Below are positions 1 to 15,831 of a stretch of 64,000 nt of DNA, in pieces (within the stretch, counting starts at the first letter, position 1; every line of letters begins with the position of its first letter). This stretch comes from Hymenopellis radicata. Taxonomy: Eukaryota > Basidiomycota > Agaricomycetes > Agaricales > Physalacriaceae. Location of the stretch: assembly GCA_015501595.1 (NCBI GenBank), contig JADNRX010000004.1, positions 434,001-498,000 of the forward strand. The letters are read 5' to 3'. The position numbers were made by a program, and so were the translations under genes. The notes below the pieces were generated by a model. It made no database searches. It saw only the letters and a program-made list of their open reading frames with translations, and was not told where the DNA came from.

Positions 1-2150
1 GGATCGCATCTGGATGCCCGACTTTGGACTCTGATTCGACTTGGTAGCGCAGTCCCTTAGCTGAACGCCCGAGACTGCATATATGAAGCAACACCCAAAC
101 ATTATTTTTAGTCTTTCGAGTTGCTCAACGGCTGACTGACGACTTGTGTATAGCACGAGTACCTTGGCGCAAGAGAAATGCCTTATCGGTTGGTATACGC
201 TGCTCTTGCCTATTGCTTGCCGATTTTCGATCTTTTTCCCTCATTTGCTTTTGGGACTCGAGTGGGATGAACTGTGGGATAAGTACACCTAGGTTGGCTT
301 TTTTTTGCTTGGTCCCAGCGCGGATCAGAACGACACGTCTCTTGGAATCTATTTGCCCTCCATCCTTCTGTGTGTCTTTTTCTACTCTGCTTCGTTTCCG
401 GATTAGTTCTTACCACTGATGCTCCGATTTAGACTAGACAGCGCAGACGCATAGCTCAGTGGCTAAGGTTCTGTATTGAAGACAGCGTGACGCAGATGTC
501 GGTTTTTGTTCTCACCCTGCAGGTTCATATTCCGAGGTGGGTATATCGCTAAAGACACCTCACTGCTTTCTACGCTCAATGATAAGTAGGAGGTCTGTCC
601 TCTATTATGCCGATTGACCTGGACATCCTGCCCTCAATCCTCTGGTGTCTTTTGCTTAGACACCGACTTTGGACTCTTTAACAGTGCAGTTCCATAGCTA
701 ACCGGTTCAGACTCTGCGTACGACCATGATATTGCGCAAGAAACATCGTTTTGGTCGCTGACACTTTGTCTCGAAAAACTCCCAACTCACGCCATCTTCC
801 GAGGCGCGTCACAGCGACCACTAGCATGATAATCTCAGAACAAATGCCTCATCGGTATGTGCTGCACTAGACGTCGACGTAGCCTGGAAGAGGTACCAGT
901 TTTAGCTCAACTTTCGCCTCTGGACAAGTGAGGTCTGATATGTACGACTTGAACACCAACGATACGGACTATACGGACTCCCTTTGCGTGCCCTCACTCC
1001 TCTGGTGTCTTTTGCTTCTTAACTCTGCCTCATCGAGATGCCAACTTTGGACTGGGAGTTGATTTGATAGCGCAGTGCTATAGCTGATCGGCTAACGGCG
1101 ACTGCATTCGCAGCAGTGACTTGATGAGCATTCTTTTTTTTCTTCGCTCAACGGCCGACCAAGTACTTGTGTAGCGCTCGCACGAGTATTTAGCGCAGGA
1201 GAGATGCCTCATCGGTATACTTACACTGTTCTTTCCCAGACAGTATTCGATGTTTTCCCTCCTTTGCCTCTGGATATCCCTCTGCGTGCCCTCACGCCTC
1301 TGGTGTCTTTTGCTTTTTAACTCTGTCTCATCGGGGCCCCAACTTTGGACTCTGAATTGATTTGATAGCGCAGTGCTATAGCTGACCGGCTGACGGCGAC
1401 TGCATTTGCTGACTTGAACGAGCATTGTTTTTGTCTTTGCTCAACGGCCAACCAGATACTTGTGTAGCGCTCGCAAGAGTATTTAGCGCAGGTGAAATGC
1501 CTCATCGGTATACACTGTTCTATACGAAGCAGTATCCAATGTTTTCCCTCCTTGGCCTCTGGATAAGCGAACATTCAAACTGGAGTCGAATATTTTGGCA
1601 GCCTAGGATTTTGGGAGTTGAGGAGCAAATGTATTTAGCGACGGTGCCTACTTATGTCGCGCTGGAGTGAGAATCGAATGCAGGACGTATGCCTTAGCGG
1701 TGTCATCTTGCCTGACGGCAGTGTTGGTGTTGTATTTTGTAGGTCTGACGTATGATTTTTGACAGCGACGACTTGTGTCGCGCTGGAATGGGGATCGAAT
1801 GCAGGACATATGCCTGATCGGTGTAAAGTGCGTTGATCTTCAGTACGAACGGATTATTTTTTCCATCTTGGTGGTTCTGGACAGCTCTCATAACTGGTAT
1901 CAACAAGTATTGGATACTGAAGGGACAAGATACTTGGTGTCGGCAGTGCAAAAAAGCCGCGTTGAAAGCCTGTGTAGGCCGCCCGTGACGGGTAAGCTAC
2001 GGACGCACAGTTTGCTGCAGAAGAACGGGCAGTAGGTGATGGAGCGGCAATTCTAGTGACTCGGGGGACTGAATGTGTTGAGCCCGCAGGCCGTGCTCTT
2101 CGATAATAGTAGAAATCGCAAACGCCTATAGATGGATGAGCTACGATGAT
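1..2150. repeat. Degenerate tandem repeat field with tRNA-like boxes
   Basis: No convincing gene is present. A block beginning ccctca..cctctggtgtctttt starts at 631, 991 and 1289; the last two copies lie exactly 298 nt apart and stay alignable through gatagcgcagtgctatagct (1063 and 1361) and the following cctcatcggtat. The window starts inside a fourth, more diverged copy (tagcgcag near 45). A second short family, cgacttgtgtcgcgctggaatg.ggatcgaatgcaggac, occurs near 1650 and 1770; its reverse complement contains a B-box-like gcattcgatcccc. Around 452-534 a good polymerase III A box (tagctcagtgg) is followed by a B-box-like ggttcatattccg. I infer decayed tRNA-derived SINE or tRNA-relic arrays; whether any copy is transcribed cannot be told from here. 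Confidence 0.55.
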
Positions 2151-2182
2151 ACATTGATTCAATACACTAGAGATACAAATAA

Positions 2183-3837
2183 CTAACTAGAGCAACTACA
2201 CTGGAAGCCCAACATGGACTGGTCACCTACGCTGCACAACCTCTTCTCTTCCTCGACCACGTCCTGGGAGGACATGTCAGTGGCAGTGACAAGCTCCTCG
2301 GTGAGCTCCTCGCAAGCGCCCCAGTTCCTACACGGGTCCTGGGACATGGCGAGTACCTTTTCCAGCATCTCCGTACGGCCCTCTTCGACATCTTTGATGA
2401 CTTCCTCGAGGACCCACTGTCTCAGAACGAATTGGGGGTTGACCTTCTTCATGGCATCATAGTCGACCCCTCCTTCCTCCACTTGATCACCCACTCCTTG
2501 AGGGGCTCTCCCCCGACCTCTGCGACGAGGGCATCAGCGTCATTAGCGAGGCGGCAAAAAGTGGTGTGAAAGTCTAGGGCTTTGTCTTGCATAATGGCGA
2601 GGAGCTCTTTGCCGAGTGTGCCGTGCTTTATACCGAGACGGAGGGCCATGAGGCGGTCGTACTCTTTCTCGTAGATGGCGTTAAAGTGAGACTCGACGTC
2701 CGGAGGGGAGGTGATGAGGGGGGAGAGTGAGGTGAGGAGGGCTTGAAGAGCATAGAGGACGTTGGCGGGCTGACTGCGATAGGCATAACGTCCGCCGTCG
2801 TCCGAATGGTTGCAAATATGAAGCGGGTCGTAGATGTCCATAAATGCGAACGGGCCATAGTCGATGGTGAGCCCGAGGATAGAGACGTTGTCGGTGTTAA
2901 TGACGCCGTGCATGAAACCCCAGACCTGCCAGCCTGCGACCATTCTGGCGTTTCTCGCAGCGCATTCGAGTACCAGTTGAGATGCCCAATCAGGTGTTTT
3001 GATATCGATGCCCAGGAGCTCTGCGGATACCTCGGCCACGCGACGAAGACCATCGACATCAGTCTGCGTCTGGATGCTGCCTATCCTCAGGAAACTCGGA
3101 GCGACGCGGGCGATGACACAGGCCCTCTCGACTCGCTCCCGCATGACAGACACATCTGGAACACCCACAATGCTCAGCGCACGCGTCGTCGGGATACCCA
3201 GAGCAGCCATATACTCGGAACACAGAAACTCCCTCACAGATGACCGTGTCACCGCCAACCCGTCTGCGCTCCGACTGTACGGCGTCCTTCCCGTCCCTTT
3301 GAGCTGCACCTCCCCCTCGTCCGTGCACATGACGGTGATCGCCCGGCCGTCCCCCAGCTGGCCCGCCCAGACACCAAACTGATGTCCAGAATAACGAGCC
3401 GCGTATGGCTCAAAGTCTGCCAACATCGCAGCCCCGCCCAGCACTTGCACCGCTTCATCGTCGATATCCAGCGAGGGAAGTGCATTGGGGCTGGAGCCAA
3501 GCAGAACCCGCTTGTAAGGCTCTTTTTCCGGTACAAGCAATGCCCCTCGTCGTATGCTAGGCTCCCGCTGGCTGAGCCACGTCTCAATGTACCCAGCCTT
3601 GTCTTGCATCTCTTCAGTAAAGTCAATCGCATAAGGGAACGGTTCCACAAGCGGTCGCACATGTGAGTAGTGCACAGACGGTCCCATTATTCGCGACCGT
3701 CGCTGAGAGGAAGGCGCGAAATCTTCTTTGGTCCGTAGACACACAGGATCCGGTACAAGTCGCGCATCGGGCGGTATCAGTCGCAGCGCTGAGATCTTTT
3801 GTTTGACAGCCATGACTGTTCGAAACGAGGAGCGCAT
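2183..3837 (-). CDS. Protein adenylyltransferase SelO (UPF0061/YdiU family), one frame break
   Basis: Pseudokinase-fold enzyme that AMPylates proteins, mitochondrial in eukaryotes. Signature motifs are present: GQLGDGRA, QLKGTGRTPYSR, HGVINTDN and TIDYGPF, which supply the catalytic and metal-binding Asp residues. The main frame (462 codons from 3837) stops at 2449, but conserved sequence continues in another frame (MKKVNPQFVLRQW onward) to 2183. Adding one base to the run at 2467-2470 joins the two as WRKEGVDYDAMKK. The joined product is about 551 aa, shorter than many fungal SelO proteins, and ends in CSCSS; the antepenultimate Cys matches the redox Cys/Sec position of the family. No intron is needed. 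An internal ATG near 3813 is an alternative start. Its 5' end lies 58 bp from the SLU7 stop. The break is more likely an assembly indel than decay. Confidence 0.85.
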
Positions 3838-3895
3838 TAAATGACGTCACCTAGCCTGCTTCGACTATTCCACTACCGTCCATAAAATTATATTA

Positions 3896-5788
3896 TCATA
3901 CATCATCATCGTCCACATAGTTGGCCATAGGATCGTCCGTCATCCGCCGAGTCATCCTGTACGCCTCTGCAACTCATGTCAGTAAGCCATTGCACCAGAA
4001 TCGTGTCCACATACCAAGCTCCTCCTCCGTAACATCATGACTCCCACCCCCCGACTTGCTCTTCTTCCCTGACCTCTCATCCTCTCCATCGTATCCTCCC
4101 TTCTTCCTCTTCCTCTCCTGCCTCAACGCATCCTCCAGCCGTGCTTTATCCAACTCCACTTGGCCCTCCCCAACCCGCTGCTTGGAATAATTCTGTTCCA
4201 CCTTTTTCGGTGGCTCCTCCTCCTCTGGCTCGGGTTCTGAAGTCGACGCAAGCAGCGCTTGTGCAGTCGACGCCTGCGCTGCATCTATCCCAGCTTTTCC
4301 AGAACAATACGATACATGGATGATTGAATGGCAACACGCGTACCCCCATGTCCCCGTCCCAGCATCGTACCATGAACCCCACACCGCTGTGTGGTTGTTG
4401 ACCATCACTGTAAATAGAATCAGAATCCAGAATTTCACTAGTACGACCCACATACCATCCTCCGGATACTTTGACCGTACTTTGACACGCTCCCGACCTT
4501 TGATGACCTGACCCGTCCGAGAATACTCGACATAGTTCTCCGTCTGCCCGTGCCGAAGCTCCGCTGGCGCCGTCTCAAGGTACTCCTCGCCCCCATATTT
4601 CGCAAGGATGCTGACTTTGGAGCTATCCTTGAGTTCCTCCTTCCGTTTCTTGAATTCAGTGTGAAGCAGTTCACCCTGCGTAGGATTCGCGTTGAGATGC
4701 ACATCGTTACCTCTAGCCGCAGCCTGCCATGCAAACAACTGCAATTGCTGAACATCCGGCGCGTCTCCAGAAAAACGAAGAAAGTTGTCTCCTGCGAATT
4801 TGGCCTGGACGTGTGTAAATAGGGAATCAAAAGTATTAACAATAAAGACGCACCTCTTCTGCGGGAATGTTTTGATTCGGCGCGTCTCGCATAGAACGAG
4901 TTTTGGGATCATAGTACGCGCTGGATGGGTCGAGGTTGACGAGGTATTTGGCTGTATCCTCACGAATACGCAGATTCCGGACTGTAATGCGAGTTTTGGC
5001 GTCAAGCTTCTGGCCTACAGCGTCGGCAGCATCAGCATACTTGTCTTCGTCGTCGTCCTCTTCGTCACTCGAGCCGAAATCGGGATCGTTGTCCTTCTTG
5101 CCCGCTTTAGCAACTTTACGCACAGCCGCCAGATCCGTCGTAGTCTGATTGTCAATCTCCTCTTCCCGCTTCTTCTGCCGTGCTGCTTCAATGGCGGCAT
5201 ACTCCTCATACACCTGTGCATGGTCCGCGACGTCGTACCCGTTCCAACGATCCCGCTTTGCCGCGTAGCCCATTGCGACGTCCTCTATCACTTCGTCCGC
5301 TTGAATATCCTTGTTGGTAAACTTGGCGCCCTTCTTCCGCGGTCGCTCAAGGCAATCCTGCTTCTTGTGGGTCATCGCACCACAGTTCTCGCAAGCGCCT
5401 TTTCGGTATTTCTTAGCAGCAGGGCCGGCTTTCGCACCACGGTTGTACCAGGTGTCAATGCTTGTGGTTTCCTGGCCATCATCTTGTCGGCGTTGATGTT
5501 TGAGTGTAGGAGCGCCTGTGTCGAGGTACCAGGGGACTTGGGAGATGTATTCTGCATGGATGGGTTTAGTATGGTTGATAACTGTAGAGATGCGGGCCAC
5601 GCACGGGGAATGTGGGGATTTATGGGCTTGCCATCCTCATCCAAGGCAGCGGGAGCGGTACCGGCTTTACGTGCAGCATCCAAGTCCTTTTGGCGGCGGA
5701 ACTCTTCCCGAGAAAGCTTCCCGACAGCTAAACATTTGATTAGATGGCGACAGAATCAATGAGAGATCTTACTTGAAGAGGAAGCCAT
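3896..5788 (-). CDS. slu7: Pre-mRNA splicing factor SLU7
   Basis: Second-step splicing factor that helps select the 3' splice site. The start at 5788 gives MASSS, then a first intron (about 5729-5772). The next exon has the family opening [20 protein letters not shown] and INPHIP, followed after a second intron by [18 protein letters not shown] zinc knuckle follows ([14 protein letters not shown]), then [11 protein letters not shown], the acidic/KR-rich middle, [12 protein letters not shown] and [10 protein letters not shown]. The last short exon encodes [20 protein letters not shown]. Five introns of 43-49 nt all have GT-AG ends and keep frame; product about 550 aa, in the usual range (human 586). 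It is transcribed divergently from bre1 across 150 bp. No defects were seen. Confidence 0.93.
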
Positions 5789-5938
5789 GGTCAAGAGCAA
5801 GTTAATGAATCATTGAATGCACGGATTTACCCTTTCGGAATCATTGCCGACAAGCCGAGAGGCAACCCCTGCAGAAATTCATCTGCCGCCAGCCGGAGTT
5901 GGAACTTGCGCTGGGCTAATTCTTTCCCTCCTCCTTCC
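5789..5938. promoter_or_regulatory. Shared divergent promoter, slu7/bre1
   Basis: The 150 bp between the two start codons must contain both promoters and both 5' leaders. It is CT-rich near bre1 (ttccctcctccttcc) and has no clear TATA box. Assignment is by position only. Confidence 0.5.
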
Positions 5939-8900
5939 ATGGCGTCGAAAAAGCGCTCACACGACGAAGATGCCCAGTCCGTGAACAAGAAGCGTATCAT
6001 CTCCGACGTCAACGGGAGCCCCGTCGTCAACGGCAGGGATAAGGACGAACCAGAGGATGACAACTTGGAGGCGAGTTGACGACCACCTGCTCTTTCCTTT
6101 GCACTCACTTTTTTTTTCTTGCTCTAGCTTTTCCGCAAGGAGGCTATTTATCGCAAGATGAAGCATTATTCCCGGGAGCTCGACCGCAGTCAGGCTCAGA
6201 TACAGGAATTGGAGCGGAGGAGGAGTCAGTGCGAGGCCGGTCTCGCCGCTATCTCTGCTTGTTGGGCTCAGGTATGTTTCGCCTGCCTTTGGACTGGGAC
6301 CGTTCAACTCATGGAGCCAGATTCTTCTGACTGTCCAGACACTTGCAAAGCCGGAGGATATGCCCTCACCCAGCGAACGCGTACAAGGTGCGCGGCCATT
6401 GCCTCGCCACAAGTCTATTGAGCTTACCAATCCCCCTAGAAGCGTTCAACATCTCGTCCTACGTTGGGGAAAACACTCCCAAGGAGGTCAAGCACATGCT
6501 TGAGGGGCGCACGAATGCCACCCAGGCTCTTGTATCGCGATTTTTTCAACTCTCCCCAAGTCATTATGCAAAGCTTGAAGATCCCTCGTACATCAATTAC
6601 CAAACCATTCAAACCGAGGTGAGATGATGCTTATCCTCGTTGGTAGTCGGAGCTAACTCGTAAGTAGTGTGCTTCTCTCCGCTCCAGGGTTGACAGTTTG
6701 GCCACCCAATTACAGGAATGTCAAGACCTCAAGGATAGATACCACAACGACCTTGTTACCGCCGAGAATCGTATCGAGCGCAACAACTCCAACACAGTCC
6801 GTACGATGGAAAGACGCCCCGTGGTGGAAAATGGAGTTGGAGTATCAGAGGCTCAAGGCGCATCACGGAATCCGTCCCCTCCTGCAGTGAGTGGTCTGGT
6901 TAATTGGTATTTCGCATAATTCTAAACTATGACACTTTCATTCCTAATTTCATTGTAGCATGGAAACCCGATGTCTAATGGTAATGACTACCAGCGCGAC
7001 TGGAAATCGGTGGCCGACAGCAGAAGCGCTGCACTTGACAAGGCCTCGGACGAGATTGGGCGACTGCAAGTGACGATAGCGGATTTGAACACGCAAGTGC
7101 GCGCCATGTTTCCCATCAAGATGGACAGTTCTAAATTTGGTCTTAGGTTTCCCATCCACCGCCCCATGTCATAAACGAGCATCCACAGTATAAATTTGTA
7201 GTGGAGAAGATTTCGCACCTTAACCACAATCTGCTTGAGATGGAGAACAAAGTGACACTGGCGCAGGAAACCGCTTACCAAGCTGTTCAGGCGCGTATAG
7301 CGTTGGAGGAAAAGATTCCCGTGCGTGTTTTTCTAATGGCAGAATTAGCATATTCACCTACGCGACGTATAGCAAGAGCACGTTCAGCAAATTCAAGATA
7401 TGAAGGTTGCTTTGTCTCGTAGGGACACCGATATCGCTCGTCTGCGTGAGGCTAGAGATCAACAGCAGGCAGAATTACACGAACGGAAGCAAAAGGACAC
7501 TGTCAAGATGACTTCTTTACAGGAATTCAAAACTTTGGCCGAGAGTCGTGCAGTACGTGTTTTCAGCTTTCTGATTTACTGGTAGTTGAATGGTTTTACA
7601 GGACATGATATCAGTGTTACAGACCCAGTTACGCCACTCCAAGGCCCAGCTGGCTGCGCGCTCCGGGAACGAGGAGATGATGAAATTTTTGATGGAACCG
7701 CATGATGTTACGTTTGTAGACGACCTGCAAGAAAGGTTAACGTGAGTGATGTGTTGCTGGATTCGGCTAATCTTCCTAACATTCTTTAGTATTGCCAATG
7801 AACAACTTGCAGCGTGCCGACTAGCGATGGATGATGGGGATCCAGTCGAAGAGCACCGGAAGACTCTAGAGCGGTTAGCTAAAGCCGAAGCACAACTTGC
7901 CAAGTATCAGGAGATCTATGGTGCTACTTCCATGTCGGCCGAGTCGACCGTCTTGACCGAAGAACTTGAAAGAAAGGAGGAGGAGCTTCGCCGGTTACGA
8001 TTGGAAGGGTCACAGCGGACTGAGGTCCTATTATTTACATGTTCTTGCATACACTTGCTGACTTTTTACAGGCAGAATCATCTCTATATGCCGAGCTTGA
8101 CAAGCTATCTGCGGCCTGGGAATCTCTGGATAGACAGCTCAAGACCAAAGTGTACGATCTTGCGGGCTTGGAGGAACGCGCCTCGAAGAGTGCTGTAGAA
8201 GTGAGCTTGATTGTTGGGCACTTTGCTACGTTTACTAATTCGCGACAGCGTGCTAAATCAGAAAACAAATACTATCAAGCGATGCGAGAGAAGGAGGCTG
8301 TCGAGTCGGAACGCAAGAATCTGCAGAGAGTTCTAGAGAAGCAGGACAAGGTCGTGGAGCGTCTTCGTGAAGCGGAGAAGAATCTGCGGCAACAAATCGT
8401 ACGTGCACTGATTCCTCGTTGTCAAAAATGCTCAAAATATGATATTAGAGCAATCTGGAGGCAGAAAATGTGCAGTACCAATCTGCTGTTGCGCTTGCTC
8501 AGAAGCGTCTGCAAGACTCGGATAACGACTTGCTCAAGGACAAGAACTCGTTGGAAGTCGAGATGAAATTGAAAAAACAAGTGAGCATGCACTCCTCGAT
8601 ATCTATTTGATGCGCTTAACACTTGGAGCCAGCTTGAAGCGGAGAAGTACAAGGCCATGAAGGATTTGGAAGTCGAAGTACGTGTCGCGGAGAAGGCCAA
8701 AGCAGCTGCCAGGGAAGCGCAGAAGGAGGCTGAACGACTGGAAGCGAAACTCAAGGTGGCAGTAGCCGGTGCCAGCAAGCCCGCGAAGCCGTCGGATCTG
8801 CAGATCCAACTTGATGAGACGCTTGCTGTGCTGAAATGCTCGACATGCAAGCAGTCCGTGAGGAGTATCATTTTGAGTAAATGTTTACACAGTGCGTTTC

Positions 8901-9052
8901 ATTTCTCGCTTTTGATGTTAGCCATTGACGTGTGTTTCGTAGCCTTTTGCAAAGAGTGCATCGACGCGCGGATATCAACGCGGCAGAGAAAGTGTCCGTC
9001 GTGTAATCTGGCGTTCTCACAGGGCGAAGTGATGCAGATGTACTTTCAGTGA
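5939..9052 (+). CDS. bre1: E3 ubiquitin ligase BRE1 (H2B monoubiquitination)
   Basis: Nuclear RING E3 that with Rad6 monoubiquitinates histone H2B, coupling to H3K4/K79 methylation and elongation. The start MASKKRSHDEDAQSVNKKR is basic and nuclear-like. Then come FRKEAIYRKMKHYSRELDR, a long coiled-coil body over a dozen exons, and a C-terminal RING: CSTCK, then CLH, TFCKECIDARISTRQRKCPSC, in the last two exons. The final residues are GEVMQMYFQ. Length is about 810 aa, close to the family. The first intron uses a GC donor (gcgagt at 6071), because the GT alternative breaks the LE-LFRKEA join. All other joins I checked are GT-AG and in frame. It converges on uS9m with 106 bp between stops. Confidence 0.92.
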
Positions 9053-9158
9053 CTTTTGTACTTTTATTACCTTTATTTTATGTATGGTGGTCGGCACGGC
9101 ACTACTAGATAATCGCCCTGTATTATTCTTAAATAAGGAACATAAACTACTCGACCAA

Positions 9159-10555
9159 CTATCGTTTGACCCAGGTGTACTGAAAGAGAAAGCTGAGAAT
9201 GAGAGGAATGTGGCGACGGGGAAAGGACGTACCCTCTTTCTGGCTTTGGCGTGGCCGGTCTTTTTACGTTCTACCACACGAGGATCACGTTTAATGAGGT
9301 TCGCTGAATGATGATTAGTTGTAGAAAAACGAGAGAGAGAGGGGGTTACCTTTGTGGAGCGCCTTGTACAAGTTCTCGTCGTGGGATATGAGGCCTTTTG
9401 CGATGGCATGTGCTATGGCACCTGTCTGGCCTGTTGTACCGCCACCACGGGCAATAGTGAAGATGTTGAAGCGCCCCATGACGCGGGCGACTTTGAGCGG
9501 GTACACGACGCGCTCGCGATCGCTGAGATTGGGAAAGTACTGGGAGAGCGGGAGGTTGTTGACGAGGATAGTCGTCATGGGCACGTCCACTGGTGTGACC
9601 GGGGTCAGGTCGGGGGAGTTCTCTGGAGAAGCGACGATGGAGGTTTCCTCCTCAAGTGCCAGCTCCAGATCCCACCTGCCCTTTGGTGCATCTGCCACGA
9701 AATCCGACGTGGGCTCTTGCACGGGGGTGTTCTCCGGCGGGTATTCCACTTCTTCGTCTTCTTCCACGTGTTCTTCTTCAACTGGCAACGGCGCGAGCGG
9801 GGTGCCCTTGAAAGTGGGGATCATCCAGACGCGGGCGGAGCTGGTCTTGCGGCGGCCGATGGTGTAGGAGCGGCCGAATGCGTCGAGGGGGCGACCTTGA
9901 GCTTGCCGCGGGCGAGGAACTGCTGCTTGGCCGAGTCACCGCGCTCGAACATGGCGACGATGCGCTCGAGCATGTCTGCGAGCTCGGTCGACCCGGCTGT
10001 GGACGCGATCCTTAGGCACTCGTTGAGCTCGTTGAGCACGACACACAGCCGCCGGTAGCGCGACGTGTTGAGCTTGATGCCCACCTCCTGCGACATCTCC
10101 TCCATGCCCTTCCAGAACGGGACGATGGGGAGGAGCGCCGCCTTTGCAAAGTCGGGGAGCGGGAGGAGGTGGAGCGTCTTGAGCGTCGCGCGCGCCTGGC
10201 CGATAGCGCCGCGCAGGCTGACGATGGTGTCGTAGTAGGGCGCGCGCGCCGTGTAGAACGCAGCCGACTTGGGGCGCCGCGAAGGCTGGCCCTCGTCCGC
10301 CGCCATCGCCTCCTCGACGGACGTCACCGGGTCCCGCAGGTAGTCCTCGAACGGATCGTCGTCATTCCACCGCGGACCGTCCGCCTGCCCCTCCGCGGTC
10401 TTCGTTTGCGGCAGCAGCTGCTGCACCGGGATGAACTGTGAATGCAGACGCGGGTGGTGGTGGTATCGTCGTAGTCGCACGGCAGTCGAGGGACCGGCCT
10501 GCTGAAGGAGCGTCGACACAGTACGACATGGCCCCAGCCGTCGCAAGATGTTCAT
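9159..10555 (-). CDS. Mitochondrial small-subunit ribosomal protein uS9m, one frame break
   Basis: Mitoribosomal uS9 with a fungal N-terminal extension. The start at 10555 (MNILRRLGPCRTVSTLLQQ) gives an arginine-rich presequence; an upstream in-frame ATG at 10615 adds 20 residues. The uS9 core is GRSYTIGRRKTSSARVW, ILVNNLPLSQYFPNL, GRFNIFTIARGGGTTGQTGA, then NLIKRDPRVVERKKTGHAKA. The last exon encodes only YTWVKR, the family's invariant C-terminus whose final Arg contacts P-site tRNA. Two introns (about 9187-9240 and 9308-9352). The extension and core are in different frames; one extra base in the C/G run at 9887-9891 restores VAPLDAFGRS. About 435 aa after joining. Treated as an assembly indel. 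Confidence 0.87.
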
Positions 10556-10753
10556 ACCTATCCGCGCCTCCGCGACTACTCGAGTTGGGAGAGTCAAAAA
10601 AGTGTGAATGGTCACGTGTACACTTAAAAAGCCGAGATCGCCAGGCTACCACACTCAGAGCCACAGCATTTGCTAGGATTCCAGAATCTCGTTTTTTGGT
10701 CGAACATACAACAACTCATAACAATGACATTTCGTTCATAAGGACCTACGTAC

Positions 10754-11729
10754 TTGGAGTTGAGGAATAACTGCACCGCTTGAATCTGCACCCAATGTCT
10801 GATTAGCAGCCCTCGCAATTCTTGCCCCATCCAAGCTGGCAAAGTCGGAGTAACCAATGTACTCGTTGACAGAATTCAATGCGGCTACCTGGAAGTAGGT
10901 TCGTAGGTCAAGGCTGTCTCAAAGTCAATGGGCGAACCACTGAGAGCGAAGTGTGTTCTTGTGGAGAAGACGCGCTGCTCCCCAACAGCTCCCACGATGC
11001 GATTTCAGTGACGCCATTCCATGTAGCGCATTGCATTTGACCATCGCCGGTGTATTGGGAGAACCAAGGCTTGGACCAACAACCGCAGCTCCCGTGTGAT
11101 ATTTGGATATTTCCCTGGCTTGCAGAGGTGGTGTCATTGTATGGGATGTATTCAGTAACCAGATTGACTGCCATCGAGTCGGTATCCGCGCGTCATGTTG
11201 CCATTGAAAGTCGGTCCCGTTGTTCATTGTAAAACTCGAGTTCCTGCCTCCCATACGCCATATGATGTCGCCAGAGTCGCCATTGATGTAATAAACAGTG
11301 CGGCAATGGCGCGAGGAGATGAGGAAATTCCCGGAATCGTCCTCGCTGACGGAGTTGATGTGCCAGTGATATTTCGGTCTATTAGGACATATTGAGGTGA
11401 CTAGTCCCAAGGATTATTTGAGGATTATGGTATGAAGCACCTGTCGACCCCGGTTCTGCGTAGCATTCGCAACATCAACGAGCATCAACGTGGTCAAGAG
11501 CTTACCAAGTAAAGATTTCCTCGCCCGATTCCACGCTGACATCCATCCTCGGAGCTCGGAGGCTCCCCCATACGGTAGTTCCACTGCACCCTGACAGAAA
11601 TTTATTCACGGAAGTGTGTGAAAAGGAACACTGGAGACGTACGGTGTGAACACAGGTGAACACCGACGAAGTGTACGTTTGAAAGACCCACTCCGAGTTG
11701 ACCTGATGCGTAGGCCCCACTCTCCACAA
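10754..11729 (-). pseudogene. Arylsulfotransferase-like (fungal ASST) relic
   Basis: Pieces of a fungal arylsulfotransferase-type beta-propeller protein, in order on the minus strand: CSGTTVWGSLRAPRMDV and GEEIFTW (about 11500-11590); HWHINSVSEDDSGNFLIS, YYINGDSGDIIWRMGG and FQWQHDAR (about 11180-11375); then in another frame LVTEYIPYNDTTSASQGN and WNGVTEIASWELLG (about 10950-11165); and a last segment YFQVAALNSVNEYIGYS (10754-10888). Between QHDAR and the next piece the usual propeller strand is absent, and at least two frame changes are not explained by introns. The N-terminal signal region is not recognisable. Fungal members are secreted or membrane-bound, but I cannot assign a substrate. 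A functional gene with several sequence errors is a less likely alternative. Confidence 0.6.
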
Positions 11730-12267
11730 AAGCAGGGGTCGCTCCGACGGCGACAGTAGTTAACACTAGGAGGGGGAACAGGAACGCCTCGTTTCGTCCG
11801 GCATTAAGTATGTTTTCGTTTTAGAGATGAGAAGAAAAGGCTTGGATAAAAAAACTGGGCTGATTATCGTTGATTTAAGGCCCAGACGGTCCAGGATAGA
11901 CGGGACGCGAATGATATGGGTGGCGTCTGCGGATAAACCAGAGACAGATTCAGACAGCATCATCAAGGAGGGCCGACTAGCGAGCGGAAAGTAAGGCTGG
12001 GCAGAACGAAATACAGACAAACTAAGGACGTAGTATGCAGAAAATAGGTTCGAGGCGTGGCGCAAGAGGCTGGAACCAGATATAACCTGCACTAGCATAG
12101 CAGCCCAGGAAAGAAAGGCAGTGTTGCTGTCAGTAGCTGTTGCAGCGGAACAGCTGTGGTGGCTGAAGGGATTTTGAAGCAAGTCTGATGTGATCTGTCT
12201 TGTTTGTCCTAGCTTCCATCGACCTTGTCGCTGGCTCTTGCTCCCTCCACTGACAGTGCGCGCGAAA
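11730..12267. other. Intergenic, 5' region of YAK1
   Basis: Open frames here run antisense to the kinase 5' end and show no domain or good composition. The stretch probably contains the yak1 promoter and leader. No TATA box, repeat or RNA gene was recognised. Confidence 0.4.
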
Positions 12268-15671
<3,404 letters not shown>

Positions 15672-15831
15672 TTAGTGTACTTTGTTCTCGGTTCTCTTCT
15701 TGCGGTGAGGCCACCGATCATCTTTCAACTCACCGAAATACTGCTTATTTGTGCAATCTCATTACTACACACTTCTTCTTCGTCTGCAATCTATTGATTT
15801 CATGGAGCCAGCCTCTTCATTCTATATATGT

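Noticed and set aside
2743..3243. 166-codon plus-strand frame over SelO
   Set aside because: Antisense shadow of a strongly conserved gene in GC-rich sequence.
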